Of a stretch of 64,000 bases of DNA, positions 12,961 to 24,191 are shown in pieces. The stretch is from Branchiostoma floridae (lineage: Eukaryota > Chordata > Leptocardii > Amphioxiformes > Branchiostomatidae). The stretch is from NCBI RefSeq assembly GCF_000003815.2, contig NC_049982.1:21586213-21650212 (forward strand). Reading direction: 5' to 3'. The notes under the pieces are model-generated. The model was given only the letters and a program-made list of their open reading frames with translations, did not search any database and was not told the origin of the DNA. The position numbers were made by a program, and so were the translations under genes. Within the stretch, counting starts at the first letter, position 1, and every line of letters starts with the position of its first letter.

Positions 12961-13443
12961 GGCCATGTTGATTTGATTAATTATTATGGATGACATCCGC
13001 ACGTGCATTAATTTTCATCCATCCCCAAAAATTTTTGATCATACTGTGAATGGTAGAAAGCAGCTGTAAAGTAGTCCCCTATGTACTGCGGCTGCAGTAG
13101 TCTGGACACCCCGCAGCAGCTGGGAAATGGGAACATACAGTATATCCTGTAAATTGAAAAAGAAATACAAAATGTATGAGAAAACGGATACTAATGTCAT
13201 TGAATGCCAAAGTAAGTTCCAAAGTCAAAGAAGAACATTTGAAAGAACAAAAAAGAAAACTCTGCTACATGTTTTGTACATGTATTCTTTGTACCATACT
13301 TTGTGTGTTTTAATGATTGGTTCAATCACTTAGATTTCGTAATGAAGGCAACTTTTTGGCCAATTTTTTATTCACACTCTTGCATCATATTTGGGTTTCA
13401 CAGAGGACGTTAGCCATAACCTTGTAATGAAATCAACATGGCC
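12961..13443. mobile_element. Degenerate Harbinger-like MITE
   Basis: Left end GGCCATGTTGATTTGATTA with GGATGACATCC shortly after, and right end AATCAACATGGCC, as in the clearer copy at 47646-48512. The right subterminal region is eroded and the 3-bp flanks (TAT and TAG) do not match, so this may be two truncated copies rather than one. Confidence 0.4.
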
Positions 13444-14188
13444 TAGATTGAAAAAAAGTGAATTTTCTTTAACCATGTTTTTTTGTTTGTCCATGTTATC
13501 TTAATGATAACCAACATCACTGAAACATTTCTCATGAAAATGGTACCTCCTTTGATATTGTAGCACTTTTGTGGAATATTTTGAGGCAAAAATAAGTGTT
13601 GACATTCCCCTGCCAATGTCAGACACTGCTGGCTGGGGAACGTTTGTGACATACAATGTACTGGCATAGTCAGCACTGATGTTTCAGTTTTACATTTAGA
13701 TGTAGTATCTATAACCAATATATCATTGTTAAGTTATTGTTAATATCAATACCATACAATTGATAAAGTGATAACAAAGATATGACTGATGAAATTTAAC
13801 TTTGAAACCTTTTGTGTTTATTGTATTATCATATTCAGTTGATGATGATACATATAAATGAGAATCTTAATTTGTTGACTTTTTTTGTTACGAATGGGGG
13901 GAAATGAAAGCCACTGGGCTCCATAAATTTATGATAAGTGACCATGAGGACAGTAGGAAATAAATTGCTACTTTTGCAAAACATCTTTTACGATGTGATA
14001 TTACAGAGGTGTGTGTAGGTTCATTCCATGAAATCAAGTTATGTACAAATGTATTTTTGTAGGGAGGTGTTGGGAGTCAGCTGTGGTAGGATTGAATGTA
14101 AAAAAAAACATTGATGTTGTCTAAAACATTCTGTCCTTGTGTATGAATCATTTTACTATTGTTTCTTAGTGTGCCATTGACTAAGAAA

Positions 14189-14702
14189 GGCAATGTTGAT
14201 TTCATTATATGGATGACATCCTCTGTGATCTGGGAAACCCCAAACTGATGCAAGCGTTTTTTGCAAGGCCAAAACAGTTGCCTTCATTATTGAATAAAAG
14301 TGTTCAAAAATGTGATGGTTGAACGATGACATAACATAAAGAATATGGTATGCCAAACAACAGATTTTTCTGTTTCTTTCTTTCTTTGCGTCTTTCTACT
14401 TTGACCTTGGAATTGGCTGTGACATTCTATTATATAACATTGGTTTATGTTTTCCAATATTTTTGTTTTGAAATCTACGGCTCATTTTGCATCTGCTCTT
14501 ATGCGATTTACATTATACTAGTTCTTCTACAAGGTGTATATAGGTCTTCCGGCCTTTGGAAACAGTTGAAAATTTAGCCTGACTAAAATCCTTACACTTA
14601 GAGTTGGGGAGGGGGTCATTAACCTGGGGGAGGAGTCATTAACCCCAGCCAGTCGAAAATGGATGCGCGTGCGGGTGTCATTATAATCAAATCAACATGG
14701 CC
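14189..14702. mobile_element. Harbinger-like MITE, diverged copy
   Basis: Left end GGCAATGTTGATTTCATTAT with GGATGACATCC and CCAAACTGATGCAAGCG, and right end TATAATCAAATCAACATGGCC followed by TAA. Shares both termini and subterminal sequence with the copy at 47646-48512. The left-flank TAA is displaced a few bases, so the exact left boundary is uncertain. Confidence 0.55.
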
Positions 14703-14737
14703 TAAGGGCAAAAAATTGGCTTGATAATGGTGGCAAC

Positions 14738-15164
14738 TAGGGCTGGGTATCGGTACAGCGTACCGGTACAAAACCGGTTTTTCGTATTGGGCCGGTCCAG
14801 AAAAACCGGACCTGAAAAAATTAGGTGGACCGAATGTTGGACCGATTACAAAATTAACAGATTATTTTATCAGGCATTCACACGTTTTAGCGCTTGTAGA
14901 TGGAAGAAAATAACAAGAGTGAAGTAGAGTAGAGTCTATAATAATTTCTACCAAGTTTTACAGCCAATCGTACCGGTGCAGTTAGCGTTGTATAATTTTA
15001 AAGCGCCAGTGTGAGTCTAATACTTCACCAAACAGATTTCTTTGTAGTAAAATGGACCATTGGTATGAGTCATACTGCATCAGGTTCAGGTCCGGACCTG
15101 GACCTAATCCTTTGGACCTGAACCGGACCTGGACCTGAATTTTCTGTACCGGTACCCACCCCTA
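14738..15164. mobile_element. hAT-type MITE with 8-bp target duplication
   Basis: Termini TAGGGCTGGGTATCGGTAC and, inverted, TAGGGGTGGGTACCGGTAC. The 427-bp element is flanked by a perfect 8-bp duplication GTGGCAAC (14730-14737 and 15165-15172), diagnostic of hAT transposases. The interior is rich in GGACCTG repeats and codes for nothing. A decayed relative lies at about 47826-48276. Confidence 0.8.
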
Positions 15165-15750
15165 GTGGCAACCCAATTCCGAAAACAGTATACTCCATTA
15201 GAAAGTAAAGTTACGATGTGTTTGATGGCAAAAAAAACAGACATCTTTAAATCCCAGGATTATCTGAACAGGTCTGACAGGAGATTAATTAAAATACCGT
15301 CCTAGAGCCGCTTTTACAGTAAAAAATCTTACGTATTTATTGAAACCCCTAGTAACATTATGTCAAAAACAATTTTGACGTTATTTATCTGTAAGTGTAA
15401 GTTACTGTAACGTTACAGCTACAACAAAACAAAAAAAAACGAATTCCAAAACTCTCAGCTTGCTTCAAAGGTGGGACCTGGATTGCTTACTTGTCATAGC
15501 TATCTTGGGAAAACATTACACATGAATGTACGTGGCTACAATGCTATGTAGTTGAACCGCTTGTGTACATGCACACATCCCATTTCTAAACACTAGACGA
15601 CTCTATTGCGAAATACACTTCCGGGGGACCTTTGACCAGCCCTTTTGTTTAGACAAGTGACGTAGGTGATTGCCCAACCACAGAGACCGGAACTGACTAG
15701 ACATCGCTCTGCGGGTCAACAACCTACAGTTTGAGACTTACCAAAGCAGT

Positions 15751-16206
15751 TGTAACAGTGGTGTTCAAGGACTGCTAAACCGAAGACGCCTAACGGCTTA
15801 AGCCTTTTGGCCGAACGGTTTGCACGTTCGATTTGTGATCCGGCTGCCCGGGTTCGGCGGGGGTTCGAATCCCGGGAGTCGGGGTGTTGTTTCTTTCTGT
15901 TCTTACTCGCCCCTCTGGTTGTTTCACTGGTTCCCACGCCGGCCCTGTGAGTAACAGGCTTGTATGTGCCACACAGGGATGTCGATCTCGGAGATTCGAG
16001 GACGAATCTTGAAAAGAAAAGGGGGAGTAGTGTAACAGTGGTGTTCAAGGACTGCTAAACCGAAGACGCCTAACGGCTTAAGCCTTTTGGCCGAACGGTT
16101 TGCACGTTCGATTTGTGATCCGGCTGCCCGGGTTCGGCGGGGGTTCGAATCCCGGGAGTCGGGGTGTTGTTTCTTTCTGTTCTTACTCGCCCCTCTGGTT
16201 GTCTCA
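15751..16206 (+). mobile_element. LTR mini-element (TRIM) with tRNA-like sequence in its LTRs
   Basis: Two 176-bp direct repeats, 15751-15926 and 16031-16206, differ at one base. Each starts TGTAACAG and ends CA. A 104-bp interior starts one base later with a primer-binding site TGGTTCCCACGCCGG (15928) and ends with a polypurine tract GAAAAGAAAAGGGGGAGTAG (16011-16030). The target duplication is CAGT (15747-15750 and 16207-16210). Each LTR carries tRNA-type pol III boxes: A-box TGGCCGAACGG (15808-15818; 16088-16098) and B-box GGTTCGAATCC (15862-15872; 16142-16152). There is no coding capacity, so it needs an autonomous LTR element. It fits the class I recall as Helenus TRIMs, including the 4-bp duplication of animal members. 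Open frames across it are meaningless. Confidence 0.88.
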
Positions 16207-16210
16207 CAGT

Positions 16211-18180
16211 CATTCTCACGTGAGTTTGCCGAGCAGTTTCACTATGGTTACCGCTTTACGAGTTTTCAAACGTCAATTTACAGTTCTGTGAATTAGGAAT
16301 GCTTATTTGTGTTGCTTGAAAACTCGCACGTAAAGACTTGGGGTCGAGCATTTTGCAACCGCTGCAGTATCGAGGAGGCCGATTTGGGGGTTTGCAGTTT
16401 ACACACTTGTCTGCAACTGGAGCGATTTAAAAATATATTACCGAAGCCAACATTGTTAACTTGGTGGTGGCTAAAACGGCAGTCTCTCTTGTTTTTCTAA
16501 GTTGAATTCAAGGTCTCATGGGGTTATTGTCTCGCCGTAAACCCGATATTTTGTTCTGAACAAAAAGTTGTCCTTGGTCTGTCAAAAACCGGACTCACAG
16601 TGAATGGATAAGTACAGTCGGCTCTAGAGATTGTTTACCTCACTAAGCCCGAGCAGTAACGTTACAGTAGTCACTATATGGTATAATACTGTTACTAGAA
16701 TTTTTGCTTCTTTCTCAGACTAGTTAGACAGTCTCAAACTCAGACTACTCAGTCTTTCTATTTACATTTATTTCTGTGTTTGTATGGACAGTTGGATACC
16801 GATAGCTTTCCTTTGTTTTGATGTGTTTTCAGTTGTTGTTTTTTGGCTTCCGAAGATTTTGAGAGTTGTCACTAAAGCTAAACAAGTAGTAGCCAGTTAG
16901 ATTCGCTGCAAAGTCAATGGATTTTTCTTCTTTAGCGATAGACTTTTTGACTGAGGATCTTCATCATGCTTGCTTCACGTGAACCCAGTAAGTCGAGCAC
17001 ATGTACACAGGTGGGCGTGACGTCACAAAGCACACACCTCCAGCAACACGGCCTATGCCCCACTTAATACCATCAATGGCTGCTATGCGTGACCACAAAT
17101 AGTGGCATTCTCCCTCGGGAAAAACACCTCAACTCAATGGAGAACAAGGGTTTACTCGGGGTTGCTTTGGTGATGTCATTCATAAGTAGGTCATGATATA
17201 TCACAAAATTTAAAGAGGTTTCAAAGGGTTCTCTGGTCGATCTAAAAGAACGTTGTGTGAGACGAAGCGAACAAAGATCAACAAAGGGAAGTTTTCCCAG
17301 CCGCATGTGTTTTCTTAGTAATCATACCCGTGTGTCAGGCTGCTTGTTTTGTGTGCGACATTCACATTATTCACTTCATTCATAATCCACGTGTTTTTCC
17401 CATTGTTGTTTCTATATAGTATAAAGTTTAATATGCCTGAGTGTATATTTTGTGTTAGATTTTGCTTCGTTGATTTTTGTCGGTATGAACCATAACTATT
17501 GTTAGATGCATACCGGAGTGCACGTGTACTGTACAACTGTTGTGTCGAAGCAAACATCAAATCTCATTCGTTTGCACGCTTTCAGTTTATCCTCTTTCCG
17601 TATTCACTCAATCATTCAAAACGCTGTAGATAAATTCTATCACCGACATCTTGCGCAACATGCCTTCCTGTCGTATTTGTAAGGGTTCTAATGATAAGAA
17701 AAATACGCTGACGTTGATTTTGGGCGCTGGTGCTTACATTAACCACTAGCTATTGTTCTTGTACTTTGTGCAGCGATGGAAAATATGAGTCAGGTAGTCA
17801 TGTGCTATTTTCAACCAGCAGGTCGTTCACGATTCAGGTAACCATGGTTAAAGGATATCCCCGGAAGTGACGTCAATAAAGATTGCTAGTCTCTTCCCTA
17901 AGTAATAAAGGCTCCTTCGGCAAGTGTGAATGTATACGTGTCAAGCCATGCATTAAGCTTGCCAAAACGACATGAAGATACACTGTATATAAACCGCGAG
18001 TATTTATCATTTGTCAAAGGAGCTGTTCATGGAGTATTTTCTTTAATAACTGACCGTAAATTTTGTTAATTTCTTGTATCATTCAACCCCAAGAGGAGCC
18101 TTGTAGAGGCTATCAAGGGGATCCCGTCAAAAAGAGGGGAGGGGCACGAATACAATACTTATGACCTGCTGCTGAACCCG
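16211..18180. other. Intergenic, no gene seen
   Basis: No exon-like signal. A perfect palindromic CRE, GTGACGTCAC, lies at about 17017-17026 and could belong to a distal regulatory region of gene B. Confidence 0.3.
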
Positions 18181-18510
18181 TGGATATGACTCAGCTCTTT
18201 ATTTAGCCGAGGTGTTTAGTGACGTAAATAGGCCCTGGACCAATCAGGACGCGACTTGGCGTGGCGGGAGCCGTTGCAAGTGTACTTTAGGCATCGCTTC
18301 TCAGGTGTTTGGGGTGACTCACTGTTCAGTTAGCGACGGACAAAGATCTGCTCCAACTGTCCCTTAAGGGGTGGTTTACTGGAACCAAGGGTAGTCCACG
18401 TGCGCAAGTAGGTTGGACTGGTCATCCCTCGATCTACCTTTGACATTGCAGAGCACCTGCTGGGTCTAGTTGTACCAAGCCATCGTATCACGTTTTTTGG
18501 TAGGTAAGCC
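18180..18510 (+). promoter_or_regulatory. Candidate gene B promoter and 5' non-coding exon
   Basis: GC-richer than its surroundings, with a CCAAT box (GACCAATCAGG, about 18238-18248) and, downstream, a strong splice donor GGTAG|GTAAGC at 18504. Gene B's first coding exon begins at an acceptor just before 24192, so an upstream leader exon must exist; this is the best candidate. No transcript evidence is available. Confidence 0.35.
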
Positions 18511-19562
18511 TATAGTATAGCCGCCATGTGCCCGCATGATCATCTGCTAGCTTTGTTATTGTTATACCTAGGAGGGGGAGGGGCCGCTGAAAGCATTGCA
18601 AATATGAAAATATAGGAGTGGAGAACTGTGGTGTTGCTTTTGAGTCCTTGCGATTGCCGTCGTTGTGCCATATGTCTAGGTATGCACTAGTATCTCGTAC
18701 CTGTTACTGTTGTTACCGCCCAGGTGCGATTTGTATGTACGTATAGTCTATAGATGTATGGCTCCCGGCATTGCTTGCATACCCTGCATCGTAGTGAGAG
18801 TATTTACACAGTTCATGGTAACCATGGCAATAAGAAGAGCAAGCAAGTGGCAAATATACAAAGTGTATTGAAACCTATAACATGTGCGTATCGCCTACCG
18901 ACTTTCACTTCTTGGTCAAGCAAGCCAAACGCAACCCCAAGCGGTTGCACAACTCCCATCCCGGAAGGCTACAGGCGAGGACGCCCGCCACTGGATGCAT
19001 CGACCCGTCCCCGATCGCCTCGGTTACCGCGTGTACTGGGCATGTACAAGGGTGGGGAATGGGTCAAAATAATACCTTTACAGAGTATGGTATCGTTGAA
19101 TGTTCGTCCTGTCCTATATCGTGCTGTCGGACAAGAAATAGAACGCAATGTGGCGTTGGGTCTCTGCGTCGACTGCGAACGTTGGGACGAGACTGTTTAC
19201 TTATTCATTGCCAACAGCGAACGTTTTCCTTTTTCAACCCTGTTATATTTTCCAACGCTACGAAACATCAACTGCTGGTATTGTGTTGGATGTGTTTGTG
19301 GTTTAATGATTTATACACATGTCACTGTTCACATTGTGTTCCAGCACTGCAACACAAACCGTCTGGTGTACAGTGGCTGCCCGGCCGTCTAGACGGACCC
19401 CCTGGCACAGCTCCACGTACATTAGGGGTGAGCCAGTACGGTTCATCGCTATGTATGTGGTGTACCGGTGAATAAAAAAAGAAAGAAATATTTTCACCGG
19501 TGATATTTGTGGAGAACCTCCCACAATAAAGTCGGAAGATGCCACAAGAAGGTCTTTGAGGC

Positions 19563-19575
19563 GGGTCAATGACCT
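19563..19575. promoter_or_regulatory. IR-1 nuclear receptor site GGGTCA-A-TGACCT
   Basis: Inverted half-sites spaced by one base, the configuration preferred by FXR/RXR. It lies 4.6 kb upstream of the gene B start codon. Function is inferred from sequence only. Confidence 0.45.
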
Positions 19576-20084
19576 AAAACTGAAAAAAAAATGGCCGCGG
19601 CCACATTTTCTCACGTTCGCAAGCCATTCTTCTTTGTCATCCTCCTTGATTGAATTTCGTGCTTTTACACCGCGCGTGAAAAAAAAAAAAAACTTACGAC
19701 CTTCGGCGTTCACCATATTCAGTTTACAAGCTAAGGTTTATATTGAAGAAAGAGAAAGAAATGCTGTTTTTTTCTTGCGTGAACTGACAGTAACAACAAA
19801 CAACTGGAAAGACTGTAAGTGGGTAGAAAATTTAATCGACTAATGGAGCGCTTACGTTACAGTGGTCATATTTCCAACAGATAAATCATGCCCAAGAGCA
19901 CGGTAAAGCGTAGAAATTAGAATCTGCGTTGCAGGTAGTTACACTTAGAAACTGTTCGAAGTTTCGCAATCAAAGCTCTGCCAAACTGTCTTTTTTCCAT
20001 GACGTCAATACATCCTGTTCTCGGTGTAATGTTCCACAAATAAATGAGTCTATATATTGTTCCTATGATACGATCTTGACGACG

Positions 20085-20102
20085 TGACCACAATATAGGT
20101 CA
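20085..20102. promoter_or_regulatory. ER-6 nuclear receptor site TGACCA-CAATAT-AGGTCA
   Basis: Everted half-sites with a six-base spacer, a configuration known from NR1I (PXR/CAR) targets. It sits about 0.5 kb from the IR-1 site upstream of gene B. Confidence 0.4.
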
Positions 20103-21466
20103 CCTTTCTGTATAATTATAACGTTTGATGCTTTTTTTTTCTTTATCAAATTCCTTTTTTTCATCCTCGTGAAAAAAAACCGTCAGTCATCGGCTCTTAC
20201 AATTGATTAGTTGACATCTGACTCTGAAAGGAAATTTTCATCCAAAGTCAACATTTACACTGTATTCTTTTATATTTCATGCAAAATTCCTCTAGTGTAC
20301 ACGTGATTTGTGAAATACAGTAGAAATTTGTTTTACTACCATAGGCCTCATTTAGAACGATTGTTGGTGGTGATGATTTTTGTGACGGATGTTCCAGAGA
20401 TTTAGCTTGAGTATCAGCCTGGTTAGTTTATCGGGGCTCCCATATCATACTCACCTCTCACCAGGTTAGTGAGGGGGGAGTATGGGATCCGATATGTGAG
20501 TATTTTTTTAAACGTAATTTGTAAACCTATGGTAAAGCCCTGCTAAACAAGTATAACTGTACATAATTTGGCTCGGTTTAATATAAATACTTAAACGTTC
20601 AATGTGTCATATGCCGTGCACATTTTTTAGCATTACTTGCAAATACAATATGGAGCACATGCATGTGCAGTGATACTTCACAATGCTTGTATCGATATTT
20701 ATATGTGTTGCTTTCAGCAGATACAAAATATTCCCAGCTCAATTCACGTATAACCTCCACCACACTCCTTTGATTATTGAAGATTTGACGAATATGTCCA
20801 ACTGATTTGAAGTAATTTGCCAAGAGTATCATAGGCCAAAAGAGTACCAAAGAGTACCAATGAGTCGACGTCATTCACCATAGGCCTATAGTTCACCGAT
20901 TTCTGTTATTTTCCAGCAACCCAAACTGGACAAAGAGGGCTGGCGGAAGTTAACAAATTTAGACATTACTCAACATTCGATATGGTACATGGCAGTTTTT
21001 GTACAACTAAATCGAAGGTTCAATCATATACAAAGTAAATCATACTGTTTTACGGCTGGATAAGGTGTCTCTCGCAGATTTGAAAGTTCTTATTTCTGAG
21101 CAAATGTCATCACACGTACTGGAAGATCACATCTCCTTAATAAACGTTATAACTATAAAGCAGCTCAAACCAGCTTACGGTTATTGCTTGCAGTTTGTGC
21201 GGTTGTAGAGTGTTCAAAATACTTATTACTGGGAAAGTTACCAGGGATGATCTAGAAGAAGGGCAAGGGTAGAATGTCTGTTCATCTCCATATCGTTTTT
21301 GTTCACGTTCTTGAGCTGACGGATCCGTCAATTTTCTCATGTGCAACTTATAGTCAGTTCTACATACAACGCGCCCTAACCTTTCTAAAATGGGTTTCGC
21401 TACTAAAAAAGAGCCCTCGTTATGTTCAAGAGATTGAATTTATACGTTTAAATCAGTAAGTACTTT

Positions 21467-21697
21467 GTACATAGGAAGAGATTGTCATAAATTGCAGCTT
21501 TTATCTGTAAATTAGCAAAGCCACAAACGATTATGAAGTCGCTTATAGGAAAAAGATAACGCTAAGAGTTCTTCCGACTGAGTACATAGGAAGAGAATGT
21601 AATCAATTGCAGTTTGATCTGTAAACTAGCAAAGCTACAAACGATTATGAAGTCAGATATGGAAAAAGATAACGCTAAGATATTTAGCTTCCGACCG
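21467..21697. repeat. Two-copy tandem duplication, period 115 bp
   Basis: GTACATAGGAAGAGA... at 21467 recurs at 21582. Both units run through CACAAACGATTATGAAGTC-type sequence to AAAAAGATAACGCTAAGA, with scattered substitutions. Non-coding. Confidence 0.7.
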
Positions 21698-24191
21698 AGT
21701 GGTTGTGCTTGAAACTGAACGTACAAGAGATTTACCAAGATGGCGGACCACCGGGCAAATGTTGACTATATAGTTGTTGTTCAAAGGAGCACATGCACTC
21801 TGATATTGTAAGAGAAACTTTTTGGCAGCTAAATCCCAACATCAATTCGACATAACGCTACCCATTCTGGGTTGATAAAGAGACAGAGTGCGTCTCGAAA
21901 GCTTCCCAAGCTTCGAACTGTAGTTGTGTGTGCCTATTATGGCGTTCACATATAGTACATAATAGACAGCCTCTGGGTTGCAATTTTTGTCTCCAGATTT
22001 GAATAAAAAAGTTTTGATACTGTAAAAGAAACATAACGAAATAATAGAACCGTCTGTACTGGTTATACCAATGCACTGCATCGGTGAATCAGTGGCAAGT
22101 AACCTAACCTGCCGGTCGTTTTCACCTGTGAAGTAAACAACTTAGAAAGGTGAATCTATATCATGTATTGTTTGTAGAACCTCCAACCCAAATATAAAGT
22201 GAGAGTTGTTATGAGACAAGAATATATAGGTAAATAACATCTTGTGTGTGTTTCTGAGAGATGGACCAGCGCTGACAGAGATATCTAATTTGGTCACTCC
22301 TAAGCATGCCACCTGTAGGCTGTATGGCTTTATAGCTAGCCAAAATGGCGGCGTAAACAAGATGGCGCCGAAGGTGTCGTGTAAAAAGTCACCCAAGATC
22401 ACCGTGAAAACCACGTCGTTTACATAAATATAATATACAGCCCACAATTTGTGACATACACAGCAACAGTTATAGATATGGTCAGTAACGACGTAGTGGA
22501 GCAAAGACGATTCGTTAAAAAATCACCGTGACCATTATGAACCCGTATCAGGAGACAAAACATAGGAGCGACTAATTCACCCCCCCCCCCTCTGACAGTA
22601 ATCAAATCTCCTTAGCATCCCAGTTTGTAACCTTGTGTGAATTTCATATCGGCGACAAAAACGGAGAGTGTTGGTCACACGCCGGGAAAATGACGTCCCT
22701 CACACACAGTGCCGTGTCAGACTGTTAACTACAATAATGAGATACTTTCTCGATAGACAAAGGCACACCATATGATCATATTGAATGATCACAAATGATT
22801 TAGTCCAATCTTGGCGACTATGAGCAGTAACGTATTTTCATTAGTGGTATTGATGTTGTTTGTAAAAGATATATAGTGTGGCCTCTCATGTTCTGCTCCA
22901 AGAAATCTAAAGCCCAACTGTTGAAATGATCCAGCCTGTATCCGCTCGACCGTTAGAAAGCGACAGGTGTGTCGAAGATTTATGATTTCCGGTCAGGACG
23001 ACACAGTACACTGATCCCGGCTAGGTGTGCGCCGATCCTACCAAAGATACAAGGTTTCCCGCCTGTCAAACAGGTCCTTGGGTAAACACAGCGTTTTGCC
23101 TGCAATGACTAAATAAGGAGAACAGCTATGAGCTATCTGAGTCATTTCAAACGAGTTTATAGTGGCAGCCACCACTACATGGGCATATAAGGTGTCGCAT
23201 TGTCAGGTTTTCGTGCCACACCTAACAGTCTGTTTGTCTTTGTCCTAAATATTTGTATTGAGTAATGGTAATCTACTTGATGATAAGAGTGTTCATATTT
23301 ACATACATCATTCCTATAATAGATATCGATGTTCAACTTTTAGGCTTAGGCTTTTTCACGGTACATTTCTTTACCGTGTTTCTGCCATGATACCATATAT
23401 TTGGCAGGACCACGAACAGTACTAATACTAATACTGTCTTATTTGCACAAAGAAGAGGTCAAAGATAGTTTGGATGTGAAGGATCTGAGAGTTGGAAATC
23501 AACATATTTTGATACAAAGAGATTGTGCTTGTCTCATCAAGCTGCTTACCCTAACAAAACAAATATATTTCATACACATATGACAATGCCGTCCGCAGTT
23601 TGTCAGAAGTATGTCCTTTGGATGAAGCCCACAGGCAACTACTGACCCTAAACTGTCAGTCGTTATCTAATCCTTAATCCTTTAATAAAGGACGACGACA
23701 ACTTCCGTAACCTGTGGGACTGAAGAGTACACCTTATCATGAATTAGTTTGTGTCTTTTACGACCCGGCCATGTTAATTACGGAATCAGCATACATGGGT
23801 TTTTCTGGTAACCTTCCTACAAATTTGTTGGTGACATGAATATATTTATACTATCAGGAACATGGCGATTAAAATGCTGTGTTGAAAGACACAGTTCAGA
23901 GATGTCTGTAACTAATGTATGCATTACATGCGAATATATTGCAGTAATGCCTGTTGAGTATTCATTTCTAAAAGCAGTATGTACCAACATGGGACATGGC
24001 CAATTACAAATTTATTACTTATAATTACACAGTGTTCTAGACATGAATTGTTAATTTCTTTATTTGTTGGGGGCAGATAGTCAAATGAATGTGCATGCCT
24101 CCTATATACTCAGTGGCATATTCCATTATAGTGTAATCTAAACCAAACAATTCTATGATTCTATATTTCCATGCAGGTTCCCTTCACTATT

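Larger units (their letters stand above)
18511..24170. other. Intergenic or gene B intron 1; no coding gene supported
   Basis: Two long overlapping frames at 18754-19475 carry no recognisable domain and overlap in different frames, so they are not called. YY1-like cores (AAGATGGCGG near 21739, AATGGCGGC near 22332, AAGATGGCGCC near 22360) and receptor half-site pairs (19563-20102) suggest regulatory DNA. Confidence 0.35.

Noticed and set aside
15716-16296. Several open frames on both strands
   Set aside because: They are translations of the tRNA-like LTRs of the mini-element; such frames are common in tRNA-derived repeats.
18754-19475. Two overlapping plus-strand frames of 212 and 197 aa
   Set aside because: Different frames cover the same DNA, there is no recognisable domain, and no matching splice or promoter structure was seen; likely chance openness in GC-richer DNA.
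22310-22410. Small gene promoter suggested by clustered ATGGCGGC/ATGGCGCC words
   Set aside because: No exon, donor or conserved frame follows; at most YY1-like sites.
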